A stretch of 45,078 nucleotides of DNA from JBDUDK01 sp040002995 (lineage in GTDB: Bacteria > Actinomycetota > Acidimicrobiia > Acidimicrobiales > Ilumatobacteraceae): the NCBI GenBank assembly GCA_040002995.1, contig JBDUDK010000115.1:1-45078 (forward strand), given 5' to 3'. The notes beneath the pieces were generated by a model. The model worked only from the letters and a program-made list of their open reading frames with translations, had not been told where the DNA came from and did no database searches. Each line of letters starts with the position of its first letter. Position 1 is the first letter of the stretch. The position numbers were made by a program, and so were the translations under genes. Of the stretch, positions 25,889-34,491 are shown piece by piece.

Positions 25889-27172
25889 ATGACGTATGAG
25901 TTCACCCCCAAGGGCCTGGCCATGCAGGGCGAGGTCAAGCAATTCCTGAACGACCACATCTATCCGAACGAGGCCGAGTACTCCCGTGAATACCACGAGC
26001 TCGGCGAGCACAGCTACCCGCCGATCCTCGACAAGCTGAAGGCCGTCGCGCGGGAGAAGGGTCTCTGGAACCTCTTCCTGCCCCACCTACGGCCCGGTGA
26101 ACCGGGCACCAAGCTCTCCAATGTCGACTACGCGCCGATCAGTGAGGAGTTGGGCAAGGTGTCGTTCGCGTCCGAGGTGTTGAACTGCGCGGCACCCGAC
26201 ACGGGGAACATGGAGATCCTGCACCTGTACGGATCCGAGACGGTGAAACAGCGTTGGCTGGCGCCGCTGCTCGAGGGCGAGATCCGGTCGGCGTTCGCCA
26301 TGACCGAGCCGGCCGTCGCGTCGTCGGATGCCACGAATATCTCATTGCGGATCGAGCGCGACGGCGACCAGTACGTCCTCAACGGACGGAAGTGGTTCGC
26401 GTCCGGCGCTCTGGCCGACCGGTGTCAGGTGTTGGTGGTGATGGGGAAGACCAATCCCACCGCCCCGCGTCATCTTCAGCAGTCGATGATCGTAGTGCCG
26501 AAGGACGCGCCCGGTCTCACCGTCCTGCGCTCCCTCACTGTCTTCGGCTACGAGGACCGCGGTGGGCACGGCGAGATCGTTTTCGACAACGTCCGCGTAC
26601 CGGCCGACAACCTGCTCGGCGAGGAGGGTGGTGGCTTCGCCATCAGTCAGGCGCGCCTTGGCCCTGGCCGGATCCATCACTGCATGCGGTCCATTGGCGT
26701 GGCCGAGCGGGCCCTCGAATACATGGTGAAGCGCGCGCTCCTGCGCACCACCTTCGGCAAGCTTGTGGCCCAGCAGGGCCTCATCCAACATTGGATCGCG
26801 CAAGCCCGCATCGAGATAGATATGGGCCGCCAGTACGTCCTGCACACCGCCAACCTCATGGACACCATCGGCAACAAGGCGGCGGCCACGGAGATTTCCG
26901 GCATCAAGGTGGCCATACCGAACATCACGCTCAAGGTGATCGACCGGGCGATTCAGGTGCACGGTGCCGCCGGCGTCACGAGCGACTTCCCGCTCGCGCT
27001 GATGTACGCGCACCAGCGGACACTGCGCATCGCCGACGGGCCCGACGAAGTCCACGAGATGACCATCGCTCGCCGCGAGATCCTCAAACACGATCCGAGC
27101 TTCCGCATGAACGCGGTTCCGGGCGCCGCGGGCGGCGGCGACGCCGACCCTCAGGTGTTCGCGCGTCCGTAG
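25889..27172 (+). CDS. Acyl-CoA dehydrogenase of the ACAD10/ACAD11 (LvaC-like) type
   Basis: This is an FAD-dependent acyl-CoA dehydrogenase of 427 residues. Its sequence follows the dehydrogenase part of ACAD10/ACAD11 closely: KGLWNLFLP, NCAAPDTGNMEILHLYGSE, MTEPAVASSDATNI, LGPGRIHHCMRSIGVAERAL, VIDRAIQVHGAAGVTSDFPL and RIADGPDEVH. In ACAD10/11 and bacterial LvaC, this type converts a 4-phosphoacyl-CoA to an enoyl-CoA by losing phosphate. An APH-like kinase and a DUF6285 protein, the expected partners, lie immediately downstream on the opposite strand. ADGPDEVH replaces the YEGT catalytic-Glu motif of ordinary short-chain enzymes. A role in 4-hydroxy acid breakdown is inferred from this company. 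Confidence 0.9.
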   Translation: MTYEFTPKGLAMQGEVKQFLNDHIYPNEAEYSREYHELGEHSYPPILDKLKAVAREKGLWNLFLPHLRPGEPGTKLSNVDYAPISEELGKVSFASEVLNCAAPDTGNMEILHLYGSETVKQRWLAPLLEGEIRSAFAMTEPAVASSDATNISLRIERDGDQYVLNGRKWFASGALADRCQVLVVMGKTNPTAPRHLQQSMIVVPKDAPGLTVLRSLTVFGYEDRGGHGEIVFDNVRVPADNLLGEEGGGFAISQARLGPGRIHHCMRSIGVAERALEYMVKRALLRTTFGKLVAQQGLIQHWIAQARIEIDMGRQYVLHTANLMDTIGNKAAATEISGIKVAIPNITLKVIDRAIQVHGAAGVTSDFPLALMYAHQRTLRIADGPDEVHEMTIARREILKHDPSFRMNAVPGAAGGGDADPQVFARP

Positions 27173-27184
27173 CCCGCAACGGCC

Positions 27185-28171
27185 TTAGGGACGTACCAGC
27201 AGCAACAGGTCGTAGGCCATCTCGGCGAGACGGCGGCCGCTGCCCGCCATGACGATGCTTCGGGCCCGGCCGTCGAGGTGCGCCGCGGCCTGCCCCGCGA
27301 GGCCGACGCCCCAGCGGAGGGTGCCCAGCACGCGCCACCAACGAAACCGCTCGGCCTCCCAGACACCACCGGAGGCTTCGTAGCCCGATCGGTAGGGCTC
27401 AAGGCCTGCGAAGCCGCCGACTGTCATGGCGTCTTCCCCGAAGCGCCACATGCGCGTGCAGGGCCACGCCACGTCTTCCATGGGATCGCCCACCCGCGAT
27501 CCCTCCCAGTCGAGGATGGCCCGCAGACCTTCGGCGCCGACGATGATGTTGCCGTTGCGGATGTCGCTGTGGACGATCACGTTCCGGGCGGGCTCGTCGG
27601 GAAGGTGGCGCTCGAGCCAGCGCAGCCCGTAGGAGAACGCGGGTTCCGGTTGCAAGAGGCCCTCCACGGCGGTGCGCACGAGATCGAGGGCGTGGGCGAC
27701 GGGCCGTCCGCCCTCGGGGCGGGGCAGGCTCACGGGCGCCGAGGCGGCGTCGATGGCATGAAGACGCCCGATGGCCGAGCCAATCTGGGCCGCCAGCCTT
27801 GGTCCGGTACCGCTTTGTGCCACCAGACGCAGCACGCGTCTCGGGATCGTCTCACCGTCGACACAGTCGCTCACGAAGAACGGGCCCCCGACATAGCTGG
27901 GATCGAGGCAGACGCCGTGTATATGGGGCACGGGCACGCCACCGTGCTCCGCGATCTGTCGGATTTCGGCCTCGGTGGCGATGTCGAGGATCTGGATCTC
28001 GATGTTGGGCAGGATCGTGGCGGCGAGGCGAGCGTGGCGGCTGCCCGAACCCGCGTCGAAGAGCATGTTGAGCCGCCGGGCGCCGGCCGAACTCACCGCG
28101 ACGTTGTCGAGCGTGACCGGCTCCCCCCATTCGGCGGTGAGCCAACGGGCGAGTCCGTCTTCCGTGCTCAC
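27185..28171 (-). CDS. APH-like phosphotransferase (LvaA / ACAD10-11 kinase type)
   Basis: This is a protein-kinase-fold small-molecule kinase of the aminoglycoside-phosphotransferase superfamily, 328 residues. The catalytic loop is HSDIRNGN near residue 200, with Ser replacing the usual Gly of HGD and the catalytic Asp and Asn kept. The metal-binding Asp lies in ILDWEGSRVGDPMEDVAW. Members next to acyl-CoA dehydrogenases phosphorylate 4-hydroxyacyl-CoA rather than antibiotics; LvaA and the ACAD10/11 kinase domain are the named examples. The GTG at 28171 overlaps the DUF6285 stop (GTGA), so the two are coupled. Its 3' end meets the dehydrogenase tail-to-tail with a 12-base gap. Antibiotic resistance is unlikely given the context. 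Confidence 0.9.
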   Translation of the reverse strand: MSTEDGLARWLTAEWGEPVTLDNVAVSSAGARRLNMLFDAGSGSRHARLAATILPNIEIQILDIATEAEIRQIAEHGGVPVPHIHGVCLDPSYVGGPFFVSDCVDGETIPRRVLRLVAQSGTGPRLAAQIGSAIGRLHAIDAASAPVSLPRPEGGRPVAHALDLVRTAVEGLLQPEPAFSYGLRWLERHLPDEPARNVIVHSDIRNGNIIVGAEGLRAILDWEGSRVGDPMEDVAWPCTRMWRFGEDAMTVGGFAGLEPYRSGYEASGGVWEAERFRWWRVLGTLRWGVGLAGQAAAHLDGRARSIVMAGSGRRLAEMAYDLLLLVRP

Positions 28172-28542
28172 TCGTCGCTCTTCCACGCGGCATAGCCGGG
28201 CTTGGCGACGGCGATGTCGTCACGCGCCGTCGCAAGGAGCGAGTCGTACATCGCTCGTTCGAATGGACCGCCGAGTGGCTCGGGGTCGGCGAGTCGCGCC
28301 GCGAGGGCGGTTCGGAGCGTCGGCAAGTCGGCCTCGAAGTCGTTCAACAAGAGCGAAAGACGGTGGCGCTCGTCTTGCGCCGCGGCTGGGCCGAGCCGGA
28401 TCTCGCGGTCGACGATGCGCACCAGGTTGGCCGCCACCCGAACGCGGTGCTGCAGGGGTCCGGACACCGCCTCGAGGACTTCGCTTTCGAGAAGCGTGGC
28501 GACATCGGTGAGCAACTCTCCCGCTGTCGGTCGGTATTGCAT
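28168..28542 (-). CDS. DUF6285 protein, likely kinase partner (LvaB-like)
   Basis: This is a 124-residue, mostly helical protein of the family called DUF6285, recognised from its start MQYRPTAGELLTDVATLLES and the central HRVRVAANLVRIVDREIRLG. These genes usually sit next to an APH-like phosphotransferase and acyl-CoA dehydrogenases. In the levulinate pathway of Pseudomonas putida, the small protein LvaB is needed with the kinase LvaA. From size and position I take this as the equivalent, but I could not check that LvaB belongs to the same family. A GGAG Shine-Dalgarno precedes the ATG at 28542. It is divergent from the TetR gene across a 101-base promoter region. Confidence 0.8.
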   Translation of the reverse strand: MQYRPTAGELLTDVATLLESEVLEAVSGPLQHRVRVAANLVRIVDREIRLGPAAAQDERHRLSLLLNDFEADLPTLRTALAARLADPEPLGGPFERAMYDSLLATARDDIAVAKPGYAAWKSDE

Positions 28543-28590
28543 GTCGTCTCCTTCAGCGGCCGTCGAGGCGGCGTTCGCAGCTGCGTAGAG

Positions 28591-28606
28591 TTGATCGGAG
28601 CGTCAC
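28591..28606. promoter_or_regulatory. Palindromic operator candidate 2 (weak copy, TTGATCGGAGCGTCAC)
   Basis: This is an imperfect TTGAT-N6-GTCAC match to the repeated TTGAY-N6-GTCAA pattern. It lies midway in the 101-base region between the divergent DUF6285 and TetR genes, 48 bases from one start and 37 from the other. If real, it would let the TetR protein control itself and the kinase pair. It is the weakest of the four copies. Confidence 0.4.
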
Positions 28607-28643
28607 CTGGCAGTTCTAGCTCAGCCGGGTAAGGAGAGGGCCC

Positions 28644-29303
28644 ATGAGCGTTGCGAGGAGCGGCATGGCCGGCTCGGCACCCTCGGCCGCCACGCCGCTC
28701 ACGCCTCGTGGACAGCGCACCAGGACCAAACTCATCAAGTCCGCGCGTGCCCTGTTCGAGAAGAACGGCTACCTCGACACGAGCATCAACGACATCGCAC
28801 ACCACGCCCGTGTTGCCTACGGCACCTTCTACACCTACTTCTCGTCCAAGGAGGAGATCTTCGCGGAGGTCGTCACCGCGCTCATCGCCGACTTTCGGGC
28901 GATCGCCCGCACTGAACCGCGCTCCGGCGACAGTCCCGCGGCCCGGATCGCCCGCGCCAATCGTGCGTACTTGATGGCGTACCAGGCGAACGCCGCCATG
29001 ATGGCCGTGCTCGAGCAGGCGGGCACGTTCAGCCCTCGACTGGCGGAGATCCGGCGCGAGGCCCGAGTCTTCTGGGTGGCGCGCGCCCAGATGGCGATCG
29101 ACTCGTGGCAACGTCAAAGTCTCGTAAAGGCCGATATCGATCCCTATTACGCGGCGACGGCCCTTGGTTCGATGATCGATCGTTCGGCGTACGTGTGGAT
29201 CGTGCTCGGCGAACGCTTCGATTTGGATACGGCGGTCGACCAGTTGACCCGCTTATATTGCGCCGCCCTCGGACTGCCGTGCCCCGCATCGTTCGCGGTT
29301 TGA
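28644..29303 (+). CDS. TetR/AcrR-family transcriptional regulator
   Basis: This 219-residue protein has an N-terminal TetR helix-turn-helix at about residues 28-75. It contains TRTKLIKSARALFEKNGYLD and the recognition-helix segment VAYGTFYTYFSSKEEIFAEV. A helical ligand-binding and dimerisation domain follows, which in families beside fatty-acid genes often senses acyl-CoA. The ATG at 28644 has AAGGAGA seven bases upstream. It lies between the kinase pair and the ABC transporter. Repeated TTGAY-N6-GTCAA palindromes around it are plausible operators. Derepression by a CoA thioester of the imported compound is inference. Confidence 0.93.
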   Translation: MSVARSGMAGSAPSAATPLTPRGQRTRTKLIKSARALFEKNGYLDTSINDIAHHARVAYGTFYTYFSSKEEIFAEVVTALIADFRAIARTEPRSGDSPAARIARANRAYLMAYQANAAMMAVLEQAGTFSPRLAEIRREARVFWVARAQMAIDSWQRQSLVKADIDPYYAATALGSMIDRSAYVWIVLGERFDLDTAVDQLTRLYCAALGLPCPASFAV

Positions 29304-29366
29304 CGTCTTGTCGTCACACGTTGGCACTTGCCCAACGTTGCTTGGCTGCGCTAGGAAGTGCGCGGA

Positions 29367-29384
29367 GTTGACAGATTCGTCAAC
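29367..29384. promoter_or_regulatory. Palindromic operator candidate 3 (GTTGACAGATTCGTCAAC)
   Basis: This is an 18-bp inverted repeat, GTTGAC-N6-GTCAAC, perfect in both arms, 102 bases upstream of the substrate-binding-protein start. It shares length and arms with the copy at 36670-36687. It probably controls the ABC transporter operon. No clear -10 box follows at normal spacing from the TTGACA it contains. Confidence 0.62.
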
Positions 29385-29486
29385 TTTGGTTGGGGTTCCG
29401 ATGCGCAGCCGGCGACGGTTCGTGCGTCGGCATATATTCGAAACGCCGATGGGCTCACCGGAGCCGATCTCACACAGGGGGACAGA

Positions 29487-30929
29487 GTGACCAATAGCAA
29501 CGAGGAAAGCGAACGCCACGATCCGAATCGTCGCGAGTTCCTGCGCAACGTAGGCCTCTTCGGCGCCGCGGCGGTCGCAGGGCCGGCTGTTCTGGCGGCG
29601 TGTGGATCGAGCAGCAAGTCCACGACCAACACAACTGCCGGCGGCGCCACGACGACTGCCGCCGGGGGCACCGCCACCACTGCCGCGGGCGGCACGGCTA
29701 CAACGGCAGGCGGCACGGGTACCTCCGCAGCTCCCGCGGGCGACGTCGGTAGCCAGTTGGCGGCGATGTTGAAGATCGACGCGGCCACGGCGGCCAAGGG
29801 TGAGGACTTCCCGATGGCGTCCGTGCTCGCGCTTACCGGCCCTGGTTCGTTCTACGGCAAGACGATGAGCCGTGGCATCGACCTCGCGGTAAAGCACATC
29901 GCGGCCGCGGGCGGACCCAACATCAAGGTCAAGTACTGGGACCACAAGTCTGGTGACGCAGCTGCCGGCAAGACGGCCATCACCGAGATCGTGGCGGGGA
30001 AGTACCCGGCCAAGCTGGCCTCCTATGTCGACGACCTCGGCGCCATGCTCGAGGACACCGCGAAGAACAAGATCTTCACGCTCGACGGTGGTGGCGGCAC
30101 ATCGATCTTCGGCCAGGGCATCCCTTACTTCTGGGGCACACGAGCCATCACGCCCAACGACGTGATCGTGGGCCAGCTCCTGTGGTTCAAGGAGAACTAC
30201 GCCGGCAAGAAGAACGTCGGCCTCGTCGGTTGGGACATCGGTGAGCCCAACAACGGCAAGATCAAGGTCGACATCCTCAAGAAGATCGCCGATGCAGGTC
30301 TCACCCACAACGGTCTGTACGAGCTCACCCCGGTCGGCTCCCAGGACTATTCGGCGGTGTTCCCGAAGATCAAGGCGAACCAGCCCGACATCATCCTGCT
30401 GGGCCTTTATGGGCAGGACATCGGCTCCTTCATCAACCAGGCCGAAACGGCGGGATTGACGGCCGTCCTGATGGGCGAGGAGTTCACGCCTGACGGCGTC
30501 AACGCCTCGAAAGGCACGTTCGAGAAGGGCTACACGTTCGGCTACGACTACTTCGATCCGAACACGCCGAAGAGCCCCTTGGCGAAGCTGTTCGTCGACG
30601 AGTTCAAGAAGGCGTACGGCGGCGACTCGCCCGACTTTTATGCCGCGAATTTCTATGAGAACACGTTGGTGATGTGGGAGATGATCCGCCGCGTGAAGAA
30701 GAAGGGCGGGAGCATCCTGAGCGGTGACGACCTCAACAACGCCCTCATGGACGACCTCACGTTCGTGAGCGTGTACGGCGGCGATGACAAGACTGTGGGC
30801 ACGTCCACTCTGGATAAGACCACGCACTCTGTGCTGAAGCGCGATATGGGCGTGTTCCAGTACAAGGACGGCAAGGTCACGCCCTTGGCGTTCTACGGCA
30901 TCGGCGGCGACGGCTACCACAAGGCCTGA
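29487..30929 (+). CDS. Liv-type ABC transporter substrate-binding lipoprotein
   Basis: This is an extracytoplasmic solute-binding protein of the type I fold (branched-chain amino acid / amide group), 480 residues. The N-terminus has a twin-arginine motif (RREFLRN, RR at 15-16), a hydrophobic core and the lipobox VLAAC with Cys39, so it looks Tat-exported and lipid-anchored. A Thr/Ala/Gly-rich linker of about 40 residues follows, then the binding domain (FPMASVLALTGPGSFYGKTM onwards). Such proteins in catabolic clusters bind aromatic or other organic acids as often as amino acids. The GTG at 29487 has GGGGGA six bases upstream; an upstream GTG at 29358 would lie before the operator. It is followed by a hairpin and then the permease genes. 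Confidence 0.93.
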   Translation: MTNSNEESERHDPNRREFLRNVGLFGAAAVAGPAVLAACGSSSKSTTNTTAGGATTTAAGGTATTAAGGTATTAGGTGTSAAPAGDVGSQLAAMLKIDAATAAKGEDFPMASVLALTGPGSFYGKTMSRGIDLAVKHIAAAGGPNIKVKYWDHKSGDAAAGKTAITEIVAGKYPAKLASYVDDLGAMLEDTAKNKIFTLDGGGGTSIFGQGIPYFWGTRAITPNDVIVGQLLWFKENYAGKKNVGLVGWDIGEPNNGKIKVDILKKIADAGLTHNGLYELTPVGSQDYSAVFPKIKANQPDIILLGLYGQDIGSFINQAETAGLTAVLMGEEFTPDGVNASKGTFEKGYTFGYDYFDPNTPKSPLAKLFVDEFKKAYGGDSPDFYAANFYENTLVMWEMIRRVKKKGGSILSGDDLNNALMDDLTFVSVYGGDDKTVGTSTLDKTTHSVLKRDMGVFQYKDGKVTPLAFYGIGGDGYHKA

Positions 30930-30943
30930 GCCCGGCTCGTCGG

Positions 30944-30975
30944 GTGGCGGGGAGGCCGTAAGGTTTCCCCGCCAC
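30944..30975 (+). terminator. Strong hairpin between binding protein and permease (attenuator-like)
   Basis: GTGGCGGGGA at 30944-30953 pairs with TCCCCGCCAC at 30966-30975 to give a 10-bp stem and a 12-base loop. Only a loose T-containing stretch follows. It lies just after the binding-protein stop, where partial termination or 3'-end protection would raise binding-protein levels over permease levels. Confidence 0.6.
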
Positions 30976-31009
30976 GTTCCATTTCTCGTCGAGCCTCACG
31001 GAGTCGCAG

Positions 31010-31942
31010 GTGATCCTGGCCGCAAATGTCAGCGCGGAGGCGTTCGCTCAACTTACCGCGAGCGGCATCTTTGCCGGTGCGGCCTACGGCTTATTGGGTG
31101 TCGGGTTCGCGCTCATCCTCGGTGTAACCGGCCGCTTCCACTTCGCGTACAGCTTCACGTACACCTTCGCGGCCTACATGGCCTTCACGTTCTGGGATCG
31201 CGCCGGTCTTCCGTTCTGGCCGGCGTCGATCCTCGGAATACTGGTTGCCGCGGCGCTCGGGGTGGCGATCGAGCGCATTGTGTACCGCCCCCTCGCCGTA
31301 CGGGCGGGGGCCACGGCGCTGCTCGCGGTGTTCGTCGCTTCGCTCGGCATCGGCATCGCGGGGGAGAACGTCATCGCCTTATTCTGGAGTTCCCAGAGCC
31401 AAGCGTTCGGCGGACGTAAGGCTCACTTCACGCAGGATGTGTGGCACATCTGGAAGGTCAACTTTCTGAACTGGGACGTCTACCAGACGGTCACCGGCCT
31501 CGTGCTCGTCTTGATCCTGGCCGCGCTGCTTCGTTACACGAGTCTCGGGCGTCAGATCAAAGCGACGCGCGTGAATCCCGATCTCGCAACGATCATCGGC
31601 ATCAACGCCAATACCGTCTACCTGATCTGTTTCGGTATCGGCACCTTCCTCGCCGGCGTGGCCGCGTTCTGGTACGGCGTGCAGTTCACCGTCGAGCCCT
31701 CGATGGGGCAGCGTCCGGTGATTTTCGCGTTCGTCGTAGCGTTCTTGGCGGGAACCGCGAGTGGACCGGTGCGGGTTTTTTTCACCGGGATCGCCCTGGG
31801 TCTGGTCGAGAAGTGGTCGTCGATGTGGCTCGAGGTCCGCTGGACCAACACCGCGGTGTTCGTGATCCTGTTCCTCTACCTGATCTCGAAGTCGCTGCAA
31901 GGTAAGAACCTGTTCGGTTGGCTCAAGCTGGCGCGAGCCTGA
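31010..31942 (+). CDS. livH: ABC transporter permease, LivH type
   Basis: This is the first membrane subunit of a Liv-type importer. The 310-residue protein has about eight hydrophobic segments and the LivH N-terminal pattern GIFAGAAYGLLGVGFALILG. IERIVYRPL lies about one third along, followed by GIGIAGENVIALFW and GRQIKATRVNPDLATIIGIN, the cytoplasmic coupling loop. The start is GTG 31010 with GGAG upstream. It is followed after 9 bases by the fused second permease and ATPase. Its role is transport, but the substrate cannot be read from the sequence. Confidence 0.92.
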   Translation: MILAANVSAEAFAQLTASGIFAGAAYGLLGVGFALILGVTGRFHFAYSFTYTFAAYMAFTFWDRAGLPFWPASILGILVAAALGVAIERIVYRPLAVRAGATALLAVFVASLGIGIAGENVIALFWSSQSQAFGGRKAHFTQDVWHIWKVNFLNWDVYQTVTGLVLVLILAALLRYTSLGRQIKATRVNPDLATIIGINANTVYLICFGIGTFLAGVAAFWYGVQFTVEPSMGQRPVIFAFVVAFLAGTASGPVRVFFTGIALGLVEKWSSMWLEVRWTNTAVFVILFLYLISKSLQGKNLFGWLKLARA

Positions 31943-31951
31943 GAGGCGATC

Positions 31952-33730
31952 GTGGACTTCCAGATCTGGACCTTCTATCTCTCTCAGATCCTCATCTACT
32001 GCGCGCTCGCCCTGTCGCTGAACCTTCTCCTCGGCTATGCCGGCCAGGTGTCGGTGGCCCACGCCGCGTTCGGGGCGATCGGTGGCTACACGGTCGGCTA
32101 CATGATGACGATCCACGGTTGGGGCTTCGTACCGTCCGCCCTCTTCGGTATGGCGCTGGCGTTCGGGGTGGGCGTGCTGGTCTCTCTGCCTGCCATGAAG
32201 CTGTCGGTGGAGTACCTGATCCTGCTCACGTTGGCGGCATCTTCGATCATCATCGGCGTTTTCACCACTATCAAAGACCTCGGTGGCACCTACGGCATCA
32301 TCAGCATTCCGAACATCACGATCTTCGGCTGGCACATGGAGCGGAAGTCGGACTGGGTCATACCCACCCTTGGCGTGGCGATCATCGTGTTCGCCATTTG
32401 CTGGCGGTTGGGTGAGTCGGCGTTCGGCCGTGTGCTGAAGGGTCTGCGAGAGGATCCTCTCGCGACGCAGGCGCTCGGTAAGAACGTGTTCGGGTACAAG
32501 GTCGCGGTCTTCGGCATCACGTCGGGTTTGGCCGGCCTGGCGGGAGCGATGTACTCGGGCTGGCTTTCGCTCGCCACCCCCGGGCTGTTCGGCTTTGCGT
32601 TCTCTCTCACGATCTTCGCGATGGTGATATTCGGTGGAATGGCGAACCTCACGGGTTCGCTCATCGGCGCCACCGCGGTCACGCTGCTTGACCCGATTCT
32701 CAAGCGCGTGATCAAGATCGAGGCGAGCCGGGCGTCGGTGATCCAGCTGATCGTGTACGGCCTCGCGTTGGCGATCCTCATGCGGCTCCGACCGCAGGGC
32801 GTATTGCCGGAGGGTCGCACCATCTGGTCCTACATCCGGCGTCGTAAGCCGCAGACGCGGATGGAGATGATCACCGAGGACTGGGTACCGGAAACCAAGG
32901 TCGTGATCGCGGGCGGCCATGAAGCCGATGTGCGGGAGCAGGCCCGTCGCGAATCACGCTGGCACGGCGCGCCAGTGGTGCTCGAGGCGCACGGCGTCTC
33001 GAAGAGCTTTGGCGGCATCGTCGCCGCCGATGACCTTCATATGGAGCTGCGCAAGGGCACGATCACCGCGCTTGTCGGCCCGAATGGTGCTGGCAAGACA
33101 ACGGTGTTCAACCTTCTCACCGGCTTCATCCCGCCCGACGCCGGCTCGGTCCGCCTAAATGGCAAGGAACTCGTGGGACTGGCACCTGACAAGGTCGCCC
33201 GGCTGGGCCTGGTGCGGTCGTTCCAAGACGTGAGGCTTTTCCAACGGATCTCGTGCCTCCAGAACGTGATGCTCGCGGTGCAGCAGCAATACGGCGAGAA
33301 CGTCGGCAGGCTCTTCTTCGGTCCGTTGGCCGTGGCGCGGCGCGAAGCCGAGGTCCGCGAGAAGGCGATGGACTGGCTGCGCTTTGTGGGCATGTCGAAC
33401 TTCGCCGAGATTCCGGCGGGCGCGGTTTCGTACGGTCAGTCGAAGCTGGTGTCGCTCGCGCGTGCGCTGGCCACCGATGCCGAGGTGCTGCTGCTCGACG
33501 AGCCCGCATCCGGCATCGACACGAAGTGGGTCGACTCGATGCTCGACCTCGTTGAAGCGGTCCGCGAGCAGGGCCGTACGGTCTGCATCGTCGAACACAA
33601 CCTGCACGTGGTCGGTCGCCTCGCGGATCACACTTACTTCATGGAACTCGGCCGCATCACCGCGGAAGGCACGATCGACGAGCTGACGAACTCGCCACGA
33701 CTCGCGGAGGCTTACTTTGGAACCGCCTGA
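31952..33730 (+). CDS. Fused ABC permease-ATPase (LivM-LivG)
   Basis: This 592-residue protein joins the second membrane subunit and the first ATPase of a Liv-type importer in one chain. Residues 1 to about 310 are LivM-like (SLNLLLGYAGQVSVAHAAFG, then GRVLKGLREDPLATQALGKN). A linker of about 40 charged residues follows. The LivG-like ATPase from about 345 has Walker A GPNGAGKT near 376, signature VSYGQSKLVSLARAL near 490 and Walker B VLLLDEPASGI near 510. The frame is continuous, so this is a genuine fusion rather than an overlap. Similar fusions occur in other bacteria. livF follows with a 14-base overlap, completing a transporter of two permease domains and two ATPases. Confidence 0.93.
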   Translation: MDFQIWTFYLSQILIYCALALSLNLLLGYAGQVSVAHAAFGAIGGYTVGYMMTIHGWGFVPSALFGMALAFGVGVLVSLPAMKLSVEYLILLTLAASSIIIGVFTTIKDLGGTYGIISIPNITIFGWHMERKSDWVIPTLGVAIIVFAICWRLGESAFGRVLKGLREDPLATQALGKNVFGYKVAVFGITSGLAGLAGAMYSGWLSLATPGLFGFAFSLTIFAMVIFGGMANLTGSLIGATAVTLLDPILKRVIKIEASRASVIQLIVYGLALAILMRLRPQGVLPEGRTIWSYIRRRKPQTRMEMITEDWVPETKVVIAGGHEADVREQARRESRWHGAPVVLEAHGVSKSFGGIVAADDLHMELRKGTITALVGPNGAGKTTVFNLLTGFIPPDAGSVRLNGKELVGLAPDKVARLGLVRSFQDVRLFQRISCLQNVMLAVQQQYGENVGRLFFGPLAVARREAEVREKAMDWLRFVGMSNFAEIPAGAVSYGQSKLVSLARALATDAEVLLLDEPASGIDTKWVDSMLDLVEAVREQGRTVCIVEHNLHVVGRLADHTYFMELGRITAEGTIDELTNSPRLAEAYFGTA

Positions 33731-34490
33731 TCTGTCTGCCCGTGAAGAAGCGCCGCTCGATCCTCCCGGCGCGGTCAAGCAGCGTACGCAGTTGCTCTCG
33801 ATTGAGAACCTGAACGCCGGCTACGGCAAGAAGCACGTCGTCTTCGACGTCTCGATGCACGTCGGAGAGGGCGAGATCGTCGGCGTTCTCGGCCACAACG
33901 GGAGTGGCAAGAGCACGACGATCCGCAGTGTGCTCGGTGTGCTGCCGCCGTTCGGTGGGAAGGTCATTTTCCGCGGTGAGGATGTCACCAGGCGAGGCTC
34001 ACGTTTGAACGTCAAGAACGGGATGGCGCTGATCCCATCAGAGCGCTTCGTGTTCCAGGACCTGAGCGTTACCGACAACTTGCTGCTCGGCGGGGCCAAC
34101 GACCCAGACCCAGAGCGGCGGGCGCAGCGGATGGAGCTCGTGTACAAGCTCTTCCCGATCTTGCGGGAGCGGGCCGAGCAGTTGGCGGGCACGATGTCCG
34201 GTGGGCAGCAGCGCATGGTCAGTCTCGGGATCGCGCTCATGTCGCATCCCAAACTGCTGATGCTCGACGAGCCCTCGCTCGGTCTGGCGCCGAGCGTGGT
34301 GCACCAGATCTTCGATGTGGTCCGCCAGCTCGCCGATACCGAAGGGCTGTCGGTTCTGCTCCTCGAGCAAAACGTCGGCCAGGCGCTGCGCATCGCCGAC
34401 CGCCTGTACGTCATGCGGTCGGGACGGATACTGCTCGAAGAGACGGTCGAACAGATGAAGGCCCGCGACTCGTACTGGGATCTGTTCTGA
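33717..34490 (+). CDS. livF: ABC transporter ATP-binding protein, LivF type
   Basis: This is the second ATPase of the Liv-type importer, 257 residues. It has Walker A GHNGSGKST, signature MSGGQQRMVSLGIAL, Walker B LLMLDEPSLGLAP and the LivF-type IPSERFVFQDLSVTDNLLLG segment. The start is TTG 33717 with GGAGG six bases upstream. It overlaps the end of the fused permease-ATPase by 14 bases, so its translation is probably coupled. The N-terminal 25 residues before QLLSIENLNAGYG are not part of the usual domain and may be a linker. It is the last transporter gene; a PPOX-fold gene follows one base after the stop. Confidence 0.93.
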   Translation: MEPPDLSAREEAPLDPPGAVKQRTQLLSIENLNAGYGKKHVVFDVSMHVGEGEIVGVLGHNGSGKSTTIRSVLGVLPPFGGKVIFRGEDVTRRGSRLNVKNGMALIPSERFVFQDLSVTDNLLLGGANDPDPERRAQRMELVYKLFPILRERAEQLAGTMSGGQQRMVSLGIALMSHPKLLMLDEPSLGLAPSVVHQIFDVVRQLADTEGLSVLLLEQNVGQALRIADRLYVMRSGRILLEETVEQMKARDSYWDLF

Positions 34491-34491
34491 C

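Noticed and set aside
27185..28171. Aminoglycoside resistance kinase
   Set aside because: The catalytic loop and its coupling to DUF6285 and an ACAD10/11-like dehydrogenase point to acyl-CoA metabolism rather than resistance.
29253..30920. Long minus-strand open frame opposite the substrate-binding protein
   Set aside because: The plus strand encodes a clear lipoprotein with lipobox and binding fold; the antisense product has skewed composition and no motif.
31379..32920. Long minus-strand open frame opposite livH and the LivM-LivG fusion
   Set aside because: The product is dominated by His, Asp, Arg and Glu and has no recognisable domain; the plus strand has clear permease segments.
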